Positions 7,957 to 18,004 are shown, counted from the first letter of the stretch. The stretch is 64,000 nucleotides of DNA from Neisseria perflava (GCF_019334725.1 NZ_CP079818.1:124001-188000); one strand, 5' to 3'. Notes: a model not told the origin generated them from the sequence alone. Translations and numbers: made by a program.

Positions 7957-10900
7957 TTAATTTAAAGAATTTAATTCTTTCAAAAGTCTCTTCACCGACA
8001 CCGGATACGGTGTCTTCAATTCCTGTGCAAACAGCGACACTCTCAATTCTTCAATCATCCACTTAAACCCTGCAAGGCCGTCTGAAATGGGGAGGCCTTG
8101 TTTGATCAGGCTATCTGTTTTTTCCTGCCACATTTGTTCCAATTCCTGTATATCGGCTTCACGGGCTGCATCGCGGGCGGGGTTGCTGCTGTATTTTTCG
8201 AGACGCAGGGTCATGGCTTTGAGGTAGATGGGGAGGCGCGGCCATTGTGCCCATGGGGTATGACTGGCAAAGCCGGGGGCAAGCAGGGTTTGCAGGCGTT
8301 GGCGTAGGAGGTGGGTCAATGGATGCTTGCCGAGTTTGCCGTTCAGTTCGGCGTAGGTGGCGGCGGTTTCCTGCAAGTAGCGGCTAAGGGCTTCTTTGAC
8401 GGCGGGCAGGCGGCTGCGGGCGCGTTTGATTTGCTCTTTAAAGGCTTTTTCGTTGCGCGGCAGCTCGTCTTCGCCGATAAAGGCGCGGTCGCAGACGGCT
8501 TGGGTAAGGTCGTCGCGCAGGGTGTCGGCGTTGATGTGTTTGAGCAGCATGGCGGCTTGGGTGAAGCCTTGGATGCCTTTGTTTAAATCTTTTACCTGCT
8601 CTTTTAATTGCAGCTTCATCAATTCGATTACGCCTTGACGGTGTGCCTGTTCGGCAGCTTCTGTGGTGTCAAACAGGCGCAGGGCGATGCGGCCGTCTTT
8701 TTCTTTTTGCAGGCCGAGGTAGCCGGTGAGCTGTTGTTTGCCGCGTGCGAATTTGATGGATTCGGGCAGGGTGCCGATGTCCCATGCGGTAACGTTGTCG
8801 CGCTCGAATTCTTGGGTGTTGTCGCGGAAGGTAACGGCGGCGGCTTGGCCGAGCTGTTGTTGCAATTCGTGCAGTTTGCGGCCGCCAGCAAGTTCTTGTC
8901 CGCCGTCGTCGATAATGCGCAGATTCAGATAGCAGTGTTCGGGCAATTCTTGCGCCGCCCATGCGTCTTGGTCGATTTGCTCGAGAATCCGCATATCGCC
9001 GGCACTTTTGGCGATAAAGTGCGCCAACTGGGGAATGATGGCCGCTTGGCGGTCGGGATTGCTTTCGAGAAATTTGGTGATGAAATCGGGTACGGGCACG
9101 CAAATGCGGCGGATTTGCTTCGGCAGGGCTTTAATCAGCAGCTGGATTTTTTCGCGCAACATACCGGGCACCAGCCATTCGAGCGACGGCGCGTGCAGGC
9201 GGTTGAGGACGGTCAGCGGCACGGTCATGGTCACGCCGTCAAGCGGATGGTGCGGCTCGAAGCGGTAGGAAAGTTTGAACTTGCCGTCTGCGGTTTGCCA
9301 GAATTTGGGGAACTGCTCTTCGGTAATGTGCGCGGCGGCGTGTTGCATCAAATCGTCGCGGCTGAGGAACAGGAGGCGCGGATTGTCGCGCTCGGCGGTT
9401 TTGAGCCAGGCTTCAAAGGTGCGGATATCGGCAAGGGGCAAAGGTTTCAGACGGCCTTTTGGGAGTGCAGGCTGCTTTTTGGGTTTGGGGTCGTCTGGAA
9501 CTGTTGAAGCTGCGGCACTCTGTCCCCTCTCCTGTGGGAGAGGGCTAGGGAGAGGGTTTGTTGAGGTTGCGGAAAAGTTGGTTTGGGTGGCAACTGTTTT
9601 GCCCTCTCCCCGACCCTCCCCTGCGGGGGAGGGGGTGGGTTGCTGGGTAGCGTAGGTTGGGTTGTCAAACCCAACAGTTTTTGCAGTTGCGGCTGATGTT
9701 GGGTTTTCAACCCAACCTACGGTGTAGCCGTGATTTTCATTTTGGCGAGACCCATTACGCTTGTTTTTACGAAACTCGTTGCGCTCATTTTCAGACGACC
9801 TTTCGGCTTTGTCGGATTCAATAAGCCGTACGGATTCTTCGCTTCCCCAAACGCCGCCTTTCGCGTCTTTCCACACCAGCTCGGGCAGGCGTTCGTTATA
9901 AAACGCAAACAGGGCTTCGTCATCGACCAATACGTCTTGCTTACGAGACTTGTGTTCGAGTTCGGTAATTTCTTTAATCAGCTTTTTATTGTGGGCAAAA
10001 AAGGCCGTCTGAAGATTGCTTTCCTGCGCCACCAATGCGCCGCGGATAAAGATTTCGCGTGCTTCTTCGGGCGCAACTTTGCCGTAAGACACGGGGCGGC
10101 GCGGCAATACGGTCAGGCCGTAAAGCGTCACGCGTTCGCTGGCGACGACTTCGCCGCGTTTTTGTTCCCAGTGCGGCTCGAAATAATGGTAGCGGACGAG
10201 GTGCGGCGCCTCCTGCTCGATCCATTCGGGCTGGATAACGGCGACGTCGCGCGCGTAAAGGCGCGTGGTTTCAACCAATTCTGCCGCCATCACCCATTTG
10301 GGCTTGGCTTTGAACAGGGCTGATGCAGGGAAAAGGTGGAAACGGCTGCCGCGCGCGCCAGTATAGTCGTTGCCGTCGGGCGATTTCATGCCAACGTTGG
10401 CGATAAGGCCGGTCAGCAGGGCGCGGTGGATTTGTTCGTAGCCGGCTTCTTTGGCGGCACGGATTTGTGCGCGATGTTGTTTCTTATCCAGTTGTTTTTG
10501 TTTGAGTTTGGCCGCCAAATCTTGGTCGCCTTGGCTTTCAGACGGCCTTAATTGCTCTTGGGTAGAAGGTTGTCGAAACGCTGCTTCTTTAGTGGTCAAA
10601 CCCATTTCAATCGCGGTTTGGGCAAGCTGGTGATGCAGCTCGCGCCATTCGCGCATACGCAGGTGTGACAGGAAATATTGGCGACACCACTGCACCAGCT
10701 GCTTGTTGGACAAGCCTTTATCGCGCTCGCGCTGGAAGCTGTCCCAAATATTCAGATAGGCAAGGAAGTCGGATTGCTTGTCGGTAAAGCGTTCATGCGC
10801 CTTGGCCGCGGCATCGCGCGCTTCCAGCGGCCGCTCGCGCGGATCTTGAATCGATAGCGCGGACGCAATCACCAATATTTCCGCCATGCAGTCGTGTTTC

Positions 10901-11094
10901 TTCGCCGCCAACAAAATGCGTGCGATTTTCGGGTCAATGGGCAGGCGCGCCATTTGCTCGCCGAGCTTGGTCAGGCGGTAGCGCGTGTTGGCACCGATAT
11001 GGCCCGAACTGTTTTGCAGGCCGTCTGAAACATTGGCTGGGTTGGATCGGGCATCCATGCCTGATCCGCGTACTTGGTTTTTCATATTTTGCAT
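7957..11094 (-). pseudogene. hrpA: ATP-dependent RNA helicase HrpA, 3' part (separated from its helicase core)
   Basis: 1045 aa. From about residue 35 (TRYRLTKLGEQMARLPIDP) it matches the portion of HrpA that follows the RecA-like domains, including ALSIQDPRERP, then the long C-terminal HrpA-specific region. It has no Walker A or DEAH box; those lie in the 5' part at 12877-14271, 1.8 kb upstream on the same strand. The first 30 or so codons are read from dispersed repeats and are not HrpA. About residues 430-560 are a low-complexity insertion made of in-frame genomic repeats. The ORF is otherwise open, so a stable fragment might be made, but it cannot be a helicase alone. The reverse transcriptase gene follows 12 bp downstream. 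Confidence 0.88.
9520..9722. repeat. three dispersed repeats embedded in frame in hrpA
   Basis: Two oppositely oriented copies of a CCCTCTCC.../...GGAGAGGG element lie at about 9523-9557 and 9602-9635. A palindromic element with arms CGTAGGTTGGGTT (from 9651) and AACCCAACCTACG (to 9721) follows. Such elements are normally intergenic. Here they add roughly 65 codons to HrpA without a stop; an AG-muc type uptake sequence (TTCAGACGACCT) follows at 9790-9801. Confidence 0.75.
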
Positions 11095-11124
11095 AGTCTT
11101 GTCGGTCGGGCATCTATCCCCGAC
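11018..11124. repeat. insertion junction with uptake sequence and two imperfect palindromes
   Basis: AGGCCGTCTGAA at 11018-11029 lies at the last recognisable part of the hrpA 3' fragment. It is followed by two related imperfect palindromes, GGATCGGGCAT/ATGCCTGATCC (11044-11067) and GTCGGGCAT/ATCCCCGAC (11105-11124), both with the neisserial GTCGGGCAT-type core. They fill the gap between the phosphoethanolamine transferase stop and the hrpA 3' part. Confidence 0.6.
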
Positions 11125-11160
11125 ATCATCTAAATTTGTCTTTATTGGTTTTCTCGCCGC

Positions 11161-12738
11161 TTATTGCGGATAAACATATTCCGCCTTGCCGTCGCGAATA
11201 TTCAAGCTGCCTGCATCGCCTGTAATCAGATTGCCCGTTACCGAGCCTTCGCTACAACCTGAAACCGGCATATCGTAGCCCAGTGTGTGAATCAGGAACG
11301 TTGAAAGCTGCTGATGGAAGGCAATCTCGCAAGGCGCAAAAGCTTGGTTGGCAGCCTGTTGCACGGCCTTATTCGGGCTGTACAACACCAGCGGCACAAG
11401 ATAGCTGTCGGGCTGCACCGTGCCTTGATTGTAGGTATCTTGGCGCACATACTGGCCATGATCGGAGGTATAGGCAAACAGCCAGTTGCCGTCAGACTGC
11501 TTTTGCAGCTGCTCGAATACGGTTTGAATCATTTGGTCGGTTTTGTGGATGGTGTTGTCGTATTTATCCACAATATTGGCTTCGCCGAATACTTTATCTT
11601 GAGGCTGCAACAATGCGCCGTATGGGACGTGCGAACCGCGTTGGTGCAACACGATAAAATGCTTGCCCTGCTGCAAATTGATTTTGTCGAACAGCGGCAA
11701 CAGCTTCTCATCAGGCATATTGTCGCCGTTGCCATAGCCCAGCTGCGTCGGCTGAATCAGATGGTCTATCCACTTTTTACCGATTAAGTTCAAAATCGCC
11801 ATCTCGTTTTCAGCCTGCGCGCTGTAAAAATACGTTTCATAGCCCTGCTCTTTGGCGAGGCGGAACATATTGGTATCGCCGCTGCTGATTTGCTCATAAC
11901 CGTTGGCATGCGGTATCGCATTGAAAAAGCTGGGCAGGGACACAGCCGTCATCAAAGCGGCAGAATAGCTTTGTTTCACAATCGGCTTAAAGTCGGCTTG
12001 CGACAGCTGGGCCAAAAACGGCGAAGTTTCGCGTCCGTAGCCAAACAATTTCAAATGCGCCGCACTTTCGCTTTCGCCCATAATCAAAACGATATTTTGA
12101 ACACTGCCCTGCCCGATTTTGCTTGGCGCAGGCTGTTTGAACACAGGAATCTTGCTTAAATCAAACAACTGATACGGCAACACACGCCCGATAAAATAGC
12201 CGAAGCTGAAATAATTGGCTTTGATGCGGCTGTATGTCGGTTTGGGCGAAATACCGTGTTCCTGCGTCGTACTGAATGAACGTCCAAAAATCAGCAACAT
12301 CGCCGCAATAAACAAAATATCGGCGGCAAAATGCGTCTTACGGCGGAATTTGGCAAGACTGCAAAACAGCACGACTTCCAACACGCCCCACAACGCAGGC
12401 AGCCACAACTTATCCAACATCGACGCGCCCGCGCTGCCGACTTCGGTAACCTCTTTCAGCATCAGCCAATAATTAATGCCCGTTATCCAACTTTGATAAA
12501 CCGCGTAATGCACATTGTTGGCAATAATGCTGAACGCAAAAAACACCGCAATCAACAAACGCGTCACCTTATAACGCGCAAACAGATACAGCGCAGCAAT
12601 CACAAATGTCAGCGCAAACGTTTCCGCAATTTTCGCCGCCGGCAGGGTTTCAATCCCGAATACAAAGCGATAGGCAATTTCGCTGGCAGTCAGTAGAGAC
12701 GAATATAGAACAAGCGTGAAGAAAGATTTTTTCATCAT
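11161..12738 (-). CDS. phosphoethanolamine transferase (lipooligosaccharide, Lpt/EptA type)
   Basis: 525 aa. The N-terminus has about five transmembrane segments (residues 1-165), then a periplasmic sulfatase-fold domain. Metal and catalytic motifs of the EptA/Lpt/MCR family are visible: VLIMGESESAAH (metal-binding Glu), ALMTAVSLPSFF (nucleophilic Thr), HQRGSHVPYG and TSDHGQY. It should transfer phosphoethanolamine from phosphatidylethanolamine to lipid A or inner-core heptose; which acceptor I cannot tell. The gene sits inside hrpA, on the same strand, in a segment bounded by uptake sequences. No strong ribosome site precedes the tandem ATGs at 12738 and 12735. Confidence 0.87.
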   Translation of the reverse strand: MMKKSFFTLVLYSSLLTASEIAYRFVFGIETLPAAKIAETFALTFVIAALYLFARYKVTRLLIAVFFAFSIIANNVHYAVYQSWITGINYWLMLKEVTEVGSAGASMLDKLWLPALWGVLEVVLFCSLAKFRRKTHFAADILFIAAMLLIFGRSFSTTQEHGISPKPTYSRIKANYFSFGYFIGRVLPYQLFDLSKIPVFKQPAPSKIGQGSVQNIVLIMGESESAAHLKLFGYGRETSPFLAQLSQADFKPIVKQSYSAALMTAVSLPSFFNAIPHANGYEQISSGDTNMFRLAKEQGYETYFYSAQAENEMAILNLIGKKWIDHLIQPTQLGYGNGDNMPDEKLLPLFDKINLQQGKHFIVLHQRGSHVPYGALLQPQDKVFGEANIVDKYDNTIHKTDQMIQTVFEQLQKQSDGNWLFAYTSDHGQYVRQDTYNQGTVQPDSYLVPLVLYSPNKAVQQAANQAFAPCEIAFHQQLSTFLIHTLGYDMPVSGCSEGSVTGNLITGDAGSLNIRDGKAEYVYPQ

Positions 12739-12822
12739 TAATATTTCACAAAAAAAAATTTACCGATTGAGTTTTAAAACCCAATATTCCCTTTTTAATA
12801 GTTTTTAGTTTCTCAATGATTT

Positions 12823-12887
12823 AGGCCGTCTGAAAATGAAACATGACCCGCCCTTTTATTAAGAAAACTTTTATTTTCAGACGGCCT
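12823..12887. repeat. inverted uptake-sequence pair at the right junction of the hrpA insertion
   Basis: AGGCCGTCTGAA at 12823-12834 faces TTCAGACGGCCT at 12876-12887. The hrpA 5' fragment stops inside the second copy: read on the minus strand, GGCCGTCTGA supplies the TGA. The uptake sequence therefore marks the exact end of the intact helicase reading frame. Confidence 0.8.
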
Positions 12888-14271
12888 CCACCGCTCCCAA
12901 TTCCAGCAACACCTGAAAACCGTCATTGATATACCGCGAATCGGGCATTTCTAAAAACGGGAATGCCGCTACGTCGCCCAGGTTCAGCGATGCCATGCGC
13001 AGGATAACGGCGGCGAGGTTGCTGCGGACGATTTCTGGGTCGGTGAATTCGGGGCGGCTGTTGAAATCTTCTTCTGAAAACAGTCGGATACATACGCCTG
13101 CGGAGACGCGGCCGCAGCGGCCGGAGCGTTGGCGGGCGGCGGCTTGGGAGATTTTTTCGACATGAAGCTGTTCCACTTTCGCCCGTGCGGAATAGCGTTT
13201 GACGCGTGCAAGGCCGGTGTCGATGACGTATTTGATGCCCGGCACGGTAAGCGAGGTTTCGGCGACGTTGGTTGCTAACACGATGCGGCGTTTCGCGCCT
13301 GAGGGGTGGAAGATTTTGTGCTGTTCAGCGTGCGACAGGCGTGCAAACAGGGGCAGAATTTCGTCGTTGCGGCGCAGCGTGGATTTGCGCAGGGCTTCTG
13401 CGGCTTCGCGGATTTCGCGTTCGCCCGGCAGGAACACCAAAATATCGCCTTCGCCATAGCGTGCCAATTCGTCGGCTGCATCGACAATTGCGTCGGTCAG
13501 CTCGACTTCTGCGTCGTCTTCGTCTTTGCTGGTCAGCGGTCGGTAGAGGATTTCGACGGGGTAGGTGCGCCCGCTCACTTCTAAAACAGGCGCGCCGTTA
13601 AAGTGTTGGGAGAAGCGTTCTGCGTCTATCGTTGCCGAGGTGATGATGACTTTCAAATCGGGGCGGCGCGGCAGCAGTTGTTTCAGGTAGCCCAAGAGGA
13701 AGTCGATGTTCAGGCTGCGTTCGTGTGCTTCATCGATGATAATCGTGTCGTAGGCGGCGAGATAACGGTCGGTCTGGGTTTCTGCCAACAGGATACCGTC
13801 GGTCATCAGCTTGACGCAGGCATCGCGCGAGGTGTGATCGGTAAAGCGCACTTTATAGCCGACCGCGCTGCCGATTTCGGATTTCAACTCTTCGGCAATC
13901 CGCTCTGCCACGGAACGCGCGGCCAAACGGCGCGGCTGGGTATGCCCGATCAGCCCCGCCACCCCGCGCCCGAGTTCCAAACAAATCTTGGGCAACTGCG
14001 TGGTTTTGCCCGAACCGGTTTCGCCGCAAATAATCGTTACCTGATTCTCGGCAATGGCTTTTTTGATTTCGTCGAGTTTTTCGTGAACGGGCAGCGTGTT
14101 GTCGAATTCGGGCTTGGGCAGTTTGGACAGGCGTTGCAGATAGAGATCGTGCGATTTTTTGTATTTTTCCTCAACCTTGGCTAAGCCGCCGTATTTATTG
14201 GGGTTTTTAAAGGCAGATCGCAGAAAATGGCGGTCTTTGGAGAGGGTTTGGGCAAAATCGGGATGCGGCAT
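12877..14271 (-). pseudogene. hrpA: ATP-dependent RNA helicase HrpA, 5' part (helicase core)
   Basis: 464 aa with Walker A GETGSGKT at 83-90, DEAH at 180-183, SATIDAERF, and motif [10 protein letters not shown]. It contains both RecA-like domains of a DEAH-box helicase and ends at [10 protein letters not shown], exactly where family members continue into the winged-helix region found in the 3' part at 7957-11094. HrpA proteins are normally about 1300 aa, so this is a truncation by insertion. Residual ATPase activity is possible but unproven. A TATAAT about 40 bp upstream (minus strand, near 14308-14313) is a likely promoter. Confidence 0.9.
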
Positions 14272-14317
14272 GATGGTGCAATGAATTAAATAATGTGAAA
14301 AGAATGGAATTATAGCA

Positions 14318-14363
14318 AAAGGCCGTCTGAAACTTGCTTGCTTTCAAGTTTCAGACGGCCTTT
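14318..14363 (-). terminator. uptake-sequence terminator after rsfS
   Basis: 19-bp perfect stem starting AAAGGCCGTCTGAA at 14318 and ending TTCAGACGGCCTTT at 14363, with an 8-nt loop. On the minus strand it is followed by TTTTGC. It separates rsfS from hrpA. Confidence 0.85.
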
Positions 14364-14379
14364 GTATGGATAAACCGTT

Positions 14380-14766
14380 TTAGTCGGCGGCGTGCCAAGG
14401 TTTTTGCATACCGGCGTGGAAACTCGGTTTTTCTCCGCCCCACAAGGTGTCGATGTCGTAGAAGTCGCGCACGGCAGGGAGCATGACGTGGACAACGAGG
14501 TCGCCTGCGTCGACGAGCGTCCATTCGCCGCTGTCGCCTTCGGTGCTGAGGATTTCGAAACCGGCTTCTTTTAAATCGACGGCAACGTTGTTGGCCAGTG
14601 CTTTAACTTGGCGTGTGCTGTCGCCGCTGGCAATAATCATGCGGGCGAACAGGGAAGTTTTGTCTTGGGTTTCCAAAACGGAGATGTCTTTGGCTTTGAT
14701 GTCTTCGAGGGCGTTTACGGCCACTTCGACCATTTTTTGCAGGTCTTGCAATTCTTGTTCGTTCAT
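14380..14766 (-). CDS. rsfS: ribosomal silencing factor RsfS
   Basis: 128 aa with start at ATG 14766 (MNEQELQDL), preceded by AGGAAA. It binds uL14 and blocks subunit joining in starvation. Family signatures are ALEDIKAKDISVLE at the N-terminus, the FARMIIASGDSTRQVKAL stretch, and GEWTLVDAGDLVVHVM. It is followed by a terminator and preceded by nadD, the common nadD-rsfS arrangement, with an AT-dialect uptake sequence (14786-14797) in the 58-bp gap. Confidence 0.95.
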   Translation of the reverse strand: MNEQELQDLQKMVEVAVNALEDIKAKDISVLETQDKTSLFARMIIASGDSTRQVKALANNVAVDLKEAGFEILSTEGDSGEWTLVDAGDLVVHVMLPAVRDFYDIDTLWGGEKPSFHAGMQKPWHAAD

Positions 14767-14824
14767 TATTTTCCTAGTTGAAATGTTTTCAGACGGCATT
14801 ATAGCTTATCTGCCTGAATAAACG

Positions 14825-15430
14825 CTATTTTTCATAGAGTTTGTGTTGGCGGATGTATTGGGCAACGGGTTGAGGCAGGCCGTCTGAATGGTGCGTTTTG
14901 GCGAGACTGGCACGGATTTGGGTGGAGCTGGTGTTATGCAGCGGCGCGTTGAGGATGCGGACGCTGCCGTTTTGCAGGGCTTCACCGAGCCATGCGTGCA
15001 ATTCGCGCGGTGTTTTGTTGAGGTTGTCGCCCTGGCGCATGGCGACGGCGATATGGGTCTGGCGCACGAGGGTTTGCCATTTTTTCCATGTGTGCAGCTG
15101 CATCAGGCTGTCGCTGCCCATCAACCACCACAGTTGCGCGCCGGGAAACTGCTGGCGGAAGATTTGGACGGTGTCAAACGTATAGGTCGCGCCGTTGCGG
15201 ATGATGTCGCAGTCGCTGGCGGCGAATTTCGGCTCGTCGGCGATGGCGAGTTCAACCATATTGAGGCGCTCTTGTGCCGGCGTGCGCGTGCTGTCTTTGT
15301 GGTACGGGTCGCCTGCCGGCAGGAAGACGACAAGATCCAAACCGATTTCGTCGGCGAAGGCGCGGGCGATGTGGAGGTGGCCGTTGTGGATGGGGTCAAA
15401 CGTGCCGCCGAATAATCCGATGTTTTTCAT
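14825..15430 (-). CDS. nadD: nicotinate-nucleotide adenylyltransferase
   Basis: 201 aa. It adenylates nicotinate mononucleotide in NAD synthesis. The N-terminal GLFGGTFDPIHNGHLHIA carries the nucleotidyltransferase GxFxxxHxGH motif, and the C-terminal STQIRASLAK is the ISSTxIR-type motif. It is upstream of rsfS on the same strand and downstream of a carbonic anhydrase gene separated by only 18 bp, so the three may be cotranscribed. Confidence 0.95.
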   Translation of the reverse strand: MKNIGLFGGTFDPIHNGHLHIARAFADEIGLDLVVFLPAGDPYHKDSTRTPAQERLNMVELAIADEPKFAASDCDIIRNGATYTFDTVQIFRQQFPGAQLWWLMGSDSLMQLHTWKKWQTLVRQTHIAVAMRQGDNLNKTPRELHAWLGEALQNGSVRILNAPLHNTSSTQIRASLAKTHHSDGLPQPVAQYIRQHKLYEK

Positions 15431-15448
15431 TTCGTGGTGGTGTCTGCG

Positions 15449-16033
15449 TTAGATGTTTTGGCCGTCTGAAGCAGGCAGGCTGCCGTCAACAATCAGGTTG
15501 AGCTTGCCTGTGGTCGGGTGGATGACCAGGCCGTGGATGGCGATGTTGTCGGGCATCAGCGGATGTTTGCGAATCAGCTCGACGGTATGGCGCACGCTGT
15601 CTTCGACGTTGTCAAAACCGGTCAGCCAGCCGTCCAAATCGATACCGGCGTTGCGCAGGGTTTCGATGCGGTCGTCGGGGATATTGCTGTCGTGTACGCG
15701 CTGGAGGAACTCTTCGGCATGCAATCCGCGCATACCGCAGTCGTGGTGGGCAATGACCATGATTTCTTTGACTTTGAGTTCAAATACGGCGACCAACAAA
15801 CTGCGCATCACCGAACCCCAAGGGTGGGTCACCAGCGCGCCGGCGTTTTTGATGAGCTTGGCATCGCCGTTTTTCAAGCCTAAAGCATTGGGCAACAATT
15901 CGATAATGCGTGCATCCATGCAGGAAAGAATGGCCAGCTCGCGGCCGGGGTATTTGTTGGTGAAATATTTTTCGTACTCGCCCGATTCAACGAAACGTTG
16001 GTTGTAGGAAAGGATATCGGTCAATTCACTCAT
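15449..16033 (-). CDS. beta-class carbonic anhydrase
   Basis: 194 aa. It interconverts CO2 and bicarbonate. The zinc ligands are in CMDAR (the CxDxR motif, about residue 38) and HHDCGM (the HxxC motif, about residue 98), the beta-class set. The protein is short, as in the small beta-CA subgroup. The gene lies 18 bp upstream of nadD on the same strand; the DUS-containing tail encodes its C-terminal SDGQNI. Confidence 0.92.
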   Translation of the reverse strand: MSELTDILSYNQRFVESGEYEKYFTNKYPGRELAILSCMDARIIELLPNALGLKNGDAKLIKNAGALVTHPWGSVMRSLLVAVFELKVKEIMVIAHHDCGMRGLHAEEFLQRVHDSNIPDDRIETLRNAGIDLDGWLTGFDNVEDSVRHTVELIRKHPLMPDNIAIHGLVIHPTTGKLNLIVDGSLPASDGQNI

Positions 16034-16156
16034 GATGATGTGCTCGTTTCGGATGATTTACTCTATTATAGCGGTTTTCAAGGGGTATGGTTGTTTTGCA
16101 AATTCGCCGTAAACGGCTAAAATCGACGTATCTTTAGTTCTTTTGGAGGATGCGCC

Positions 16157-17047
16157 ATGTCTCAGTCTTTCCGTTTTGAACAGGTATTCTCACCCGATAT
16201 CCACAACGCATTGTGGGATTGGGCGCAGACAAGCTATGGCGCATCCGACGATTGGTGCATTCTGTATCTCAACGGCCTGCCTTTAGGCCGTCTGAACCCG
16301 TTATGGCGCGAACGCCTCGGGCAAGATTGGACAGGCAGGCAGTCGACCCTTTCAGACGGCCTGAATTTGGAAACCGACAGCTGGGCGGAAATGGGCGACA
16401 GTTTGCAAATGCTGGCGCAACAATGGTGCGAATGCGGTTGGCTCAAAGGTTGGCGCGATGAAAAGTTTGACATCTGCGACCAGTCGGGCAAGCCTTTATG
16501 CGCACTCGAACGCGCCGCCTTCCGTCCGTTCGGCCTAATGAGTCAGGCAGTGCATTTGAACGGATTGGTCGAAACAGAAGACGGTTTGCGCTTTTGGATA
16601 GGCCGCCGCAGTCCGCACAAAGTCGTCGATCCAAACAAACTCGACAACCTGACCGGAGGCGGCATCAGCAGCGGCGAGATGCCGTCTGAAGCCGTCTGCC
16701 GCGAAGGCGAAGAAGAAGCAGGCATTCCCGCTTCTATGACACCCCATATCCGACCGACCGCCCAGATATACAGTTTGCGCCCCGTTAATCGCGGTGTCCA
16801 CAACGAAATCCTGTATATCTTCGACATCGTCCTACCCGAAGGCTTCCAACCCGCCAATCAAGACGGCGAAGTTGCCGGTTTTGAACTGATGGACATCCCC
16901 ACCCTGATCGATGCCATGTTGGGCGGACACATGATGCACGATGCCCAGTTGGTCACGATCGAAGCCTGCCGGCGATACGGCCTGATCAACCCCAAACATC
17001 CGCTGTCCGCATGGCTCGACAGCATCCATTGCCGACCCCATTTTTAA
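16157..17047 (+). CDS. Nudix hydrolase with N-terminal DUF4743-type domain
   Basis: 296 aa. Residues about 1-125 resemble the domain that precedes Nudix in this subgroup, annotated in eukaryotes next to thiamine pyrophosphokinase. The Nudix box is GGGISSGEMPSEAVCREGEE continuing EAGI at about residues 170-193, with GX5EX7REX2EEXG spacing intact. The substrate is unknown; a nucleoside diphosphate derivative is likely. The start ATG 16157 follows TTGGAGGA. The ABC ATPase gene follows after 15 bp, suggesting an operon. Confidence 0.88.
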   Translation: MSQSFRFEQVFSPDIHNALWDWAQTSYGASDDWCILYLNGLPLGRLNPLWRERLGQDWTGRQSTLSDGLNLETDSWAEMGDSLQMLAQQWCECGWLKGWRDEKFDICDQSGKPLCALERAAFRPFGLMSQAVHLNGLVETEDGLRFWIGRRSPHKVVDPNKLDNLTGGGISSGEMPSEAVCREGEEEAGIPASMTPHIRPTAQIYSLRPVNRGVHNEILYIFDIVLPEGFQPANQDGEVAGFELMDIPTLIDAMLGGHMMHDAQLVTIEACRRYGLINPKHPLSAWLDSIHCRPHF

Positions 17048-17062
17048 AGGCCGTCTGAAACC

Positions 17063-18004
17063 ATGTTGCAACTCAAAAACATCAACAAACGCTTCGGCAG
17101 CAAAACCGTTGCCCAAGACATCAACCTAAACGTCGAAGCAGGCGAAATTCTCGCCGTACTCGGCCGCTCCGGCTGCGGCAAATCCACCCTGCTCAAAACC
17201 ATCGTCGGCCTGGTGCGTCCCGACAGCGGCGAAGTCTGGCTCAACGGCGACAACATCACCGACATGCCGTCTGAAAAACGCAATATCTCGCTGATGTTTC
17301 AAGACTACGCCCTTTTGCCGCATTTAACCGCCCTCGACAACGTCGGCTTCGGCCTCAAAATGCGCCGTCTGCCCAAAGCCGAAATTGAAGAACAATCCAT
17401 GCAGGCCTTGCGCGACATCAGTTTGGAACACGAAGCCCAACGCAAACCCGAAAGCCTCTCCGGCGGCGAACAGCAACGCCTCGCCATCGCACGCGCCCTC
17501 ATCACGCGCCCGTCGCTGTTGCTCTTGGACGAAGCCTTCTCCAGCCTCGACACCCACCTGCGCCACCACCTGCGCACCCTGACCGCCGAACGCATCCGCA
17601 GTCAAAACATCCCCGCCATCCTCGTGACCCACTCCGCCGAGGAAGCCTGCACCATGGCCGACACCATCGCCATCATGCACGAAGGCCGCATCCTCCAACA
17701 CGGCACGCCGGAAACCCTTATCCGCCGCCCCGTCAACGCCCAAGCCGCCCTACTGCTCGGTTTGGCCAACACCGGCGACACACGCTACATCCCCCAACAC
17801 GCCATCCGATTCGACCCGAACGGCACAGCCGTCCGCATCAGCGAAGCCATTCCTCTCGCCGAAGGCATACGCCTCACCCTCACCCATCCGCAATACGGCG
17901 ATTTAATTTGGTATCCCCATGCCGACCACGATACGGACAAACCGCAAACCGGACAGGAAATCAGCATCAGCGTGGATGAAAATCAGATTGTTTGGTTTGA
18001 TTGA
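17063..18004 (+). CDS. ABC transporter ATP-binding protein (importer type)
   Basis: 313 aa. Walker A GRSGCGKST at about 34-42, Q-loop FQDYALLPHL, signature LSGGEQQRLAIARAL and Walker B LLLLDEAFSSLD are all intact. The N-terminal domain resembles FbpC/PotA/ThiQ-type importers, and the C-terminal 80 residues look like a short TOBE-like regulatory domain. No permease or binding protein lies nearby, so the substrate is not deducible. It is probably translated with the upstream Nudix gene; the 15-bp gap carries an uptake sequence. Confidence 0.88.
   Translation: MLQLKNINKRFGSKTVAQDINLNVEAGEILAVLGRSGCGKSTLLKTIVGLVRPDSGEVWLNGDNITDMPSEKRNISLMFQDYALLPHLTALDNVGFGLKMRRLPKAEIEEQSMQALRDISLEHEAQRKPESLSGGEQQRLAIARALITRPSLLLLDEAFSSLDTHLRHHLRTLTAERIRSQNIPAILVTHSAEEACTMADTIAIMHEGRILQHGTPETLIRRPVNAQAALLLGLANTGDTRYIPQHAIRFDPNGTAVRISEAIPLAEGIRLTLTHPQYGDLIWYPHADHDTDKPQTGQEISISVDENQIVWFD

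Noticed and set aside
8608..9507. 299-codon plus-strand frame inside hrpA
   Set aside because: It lies opposite the recognisable HrpA C-terminal region and resembles no protein.
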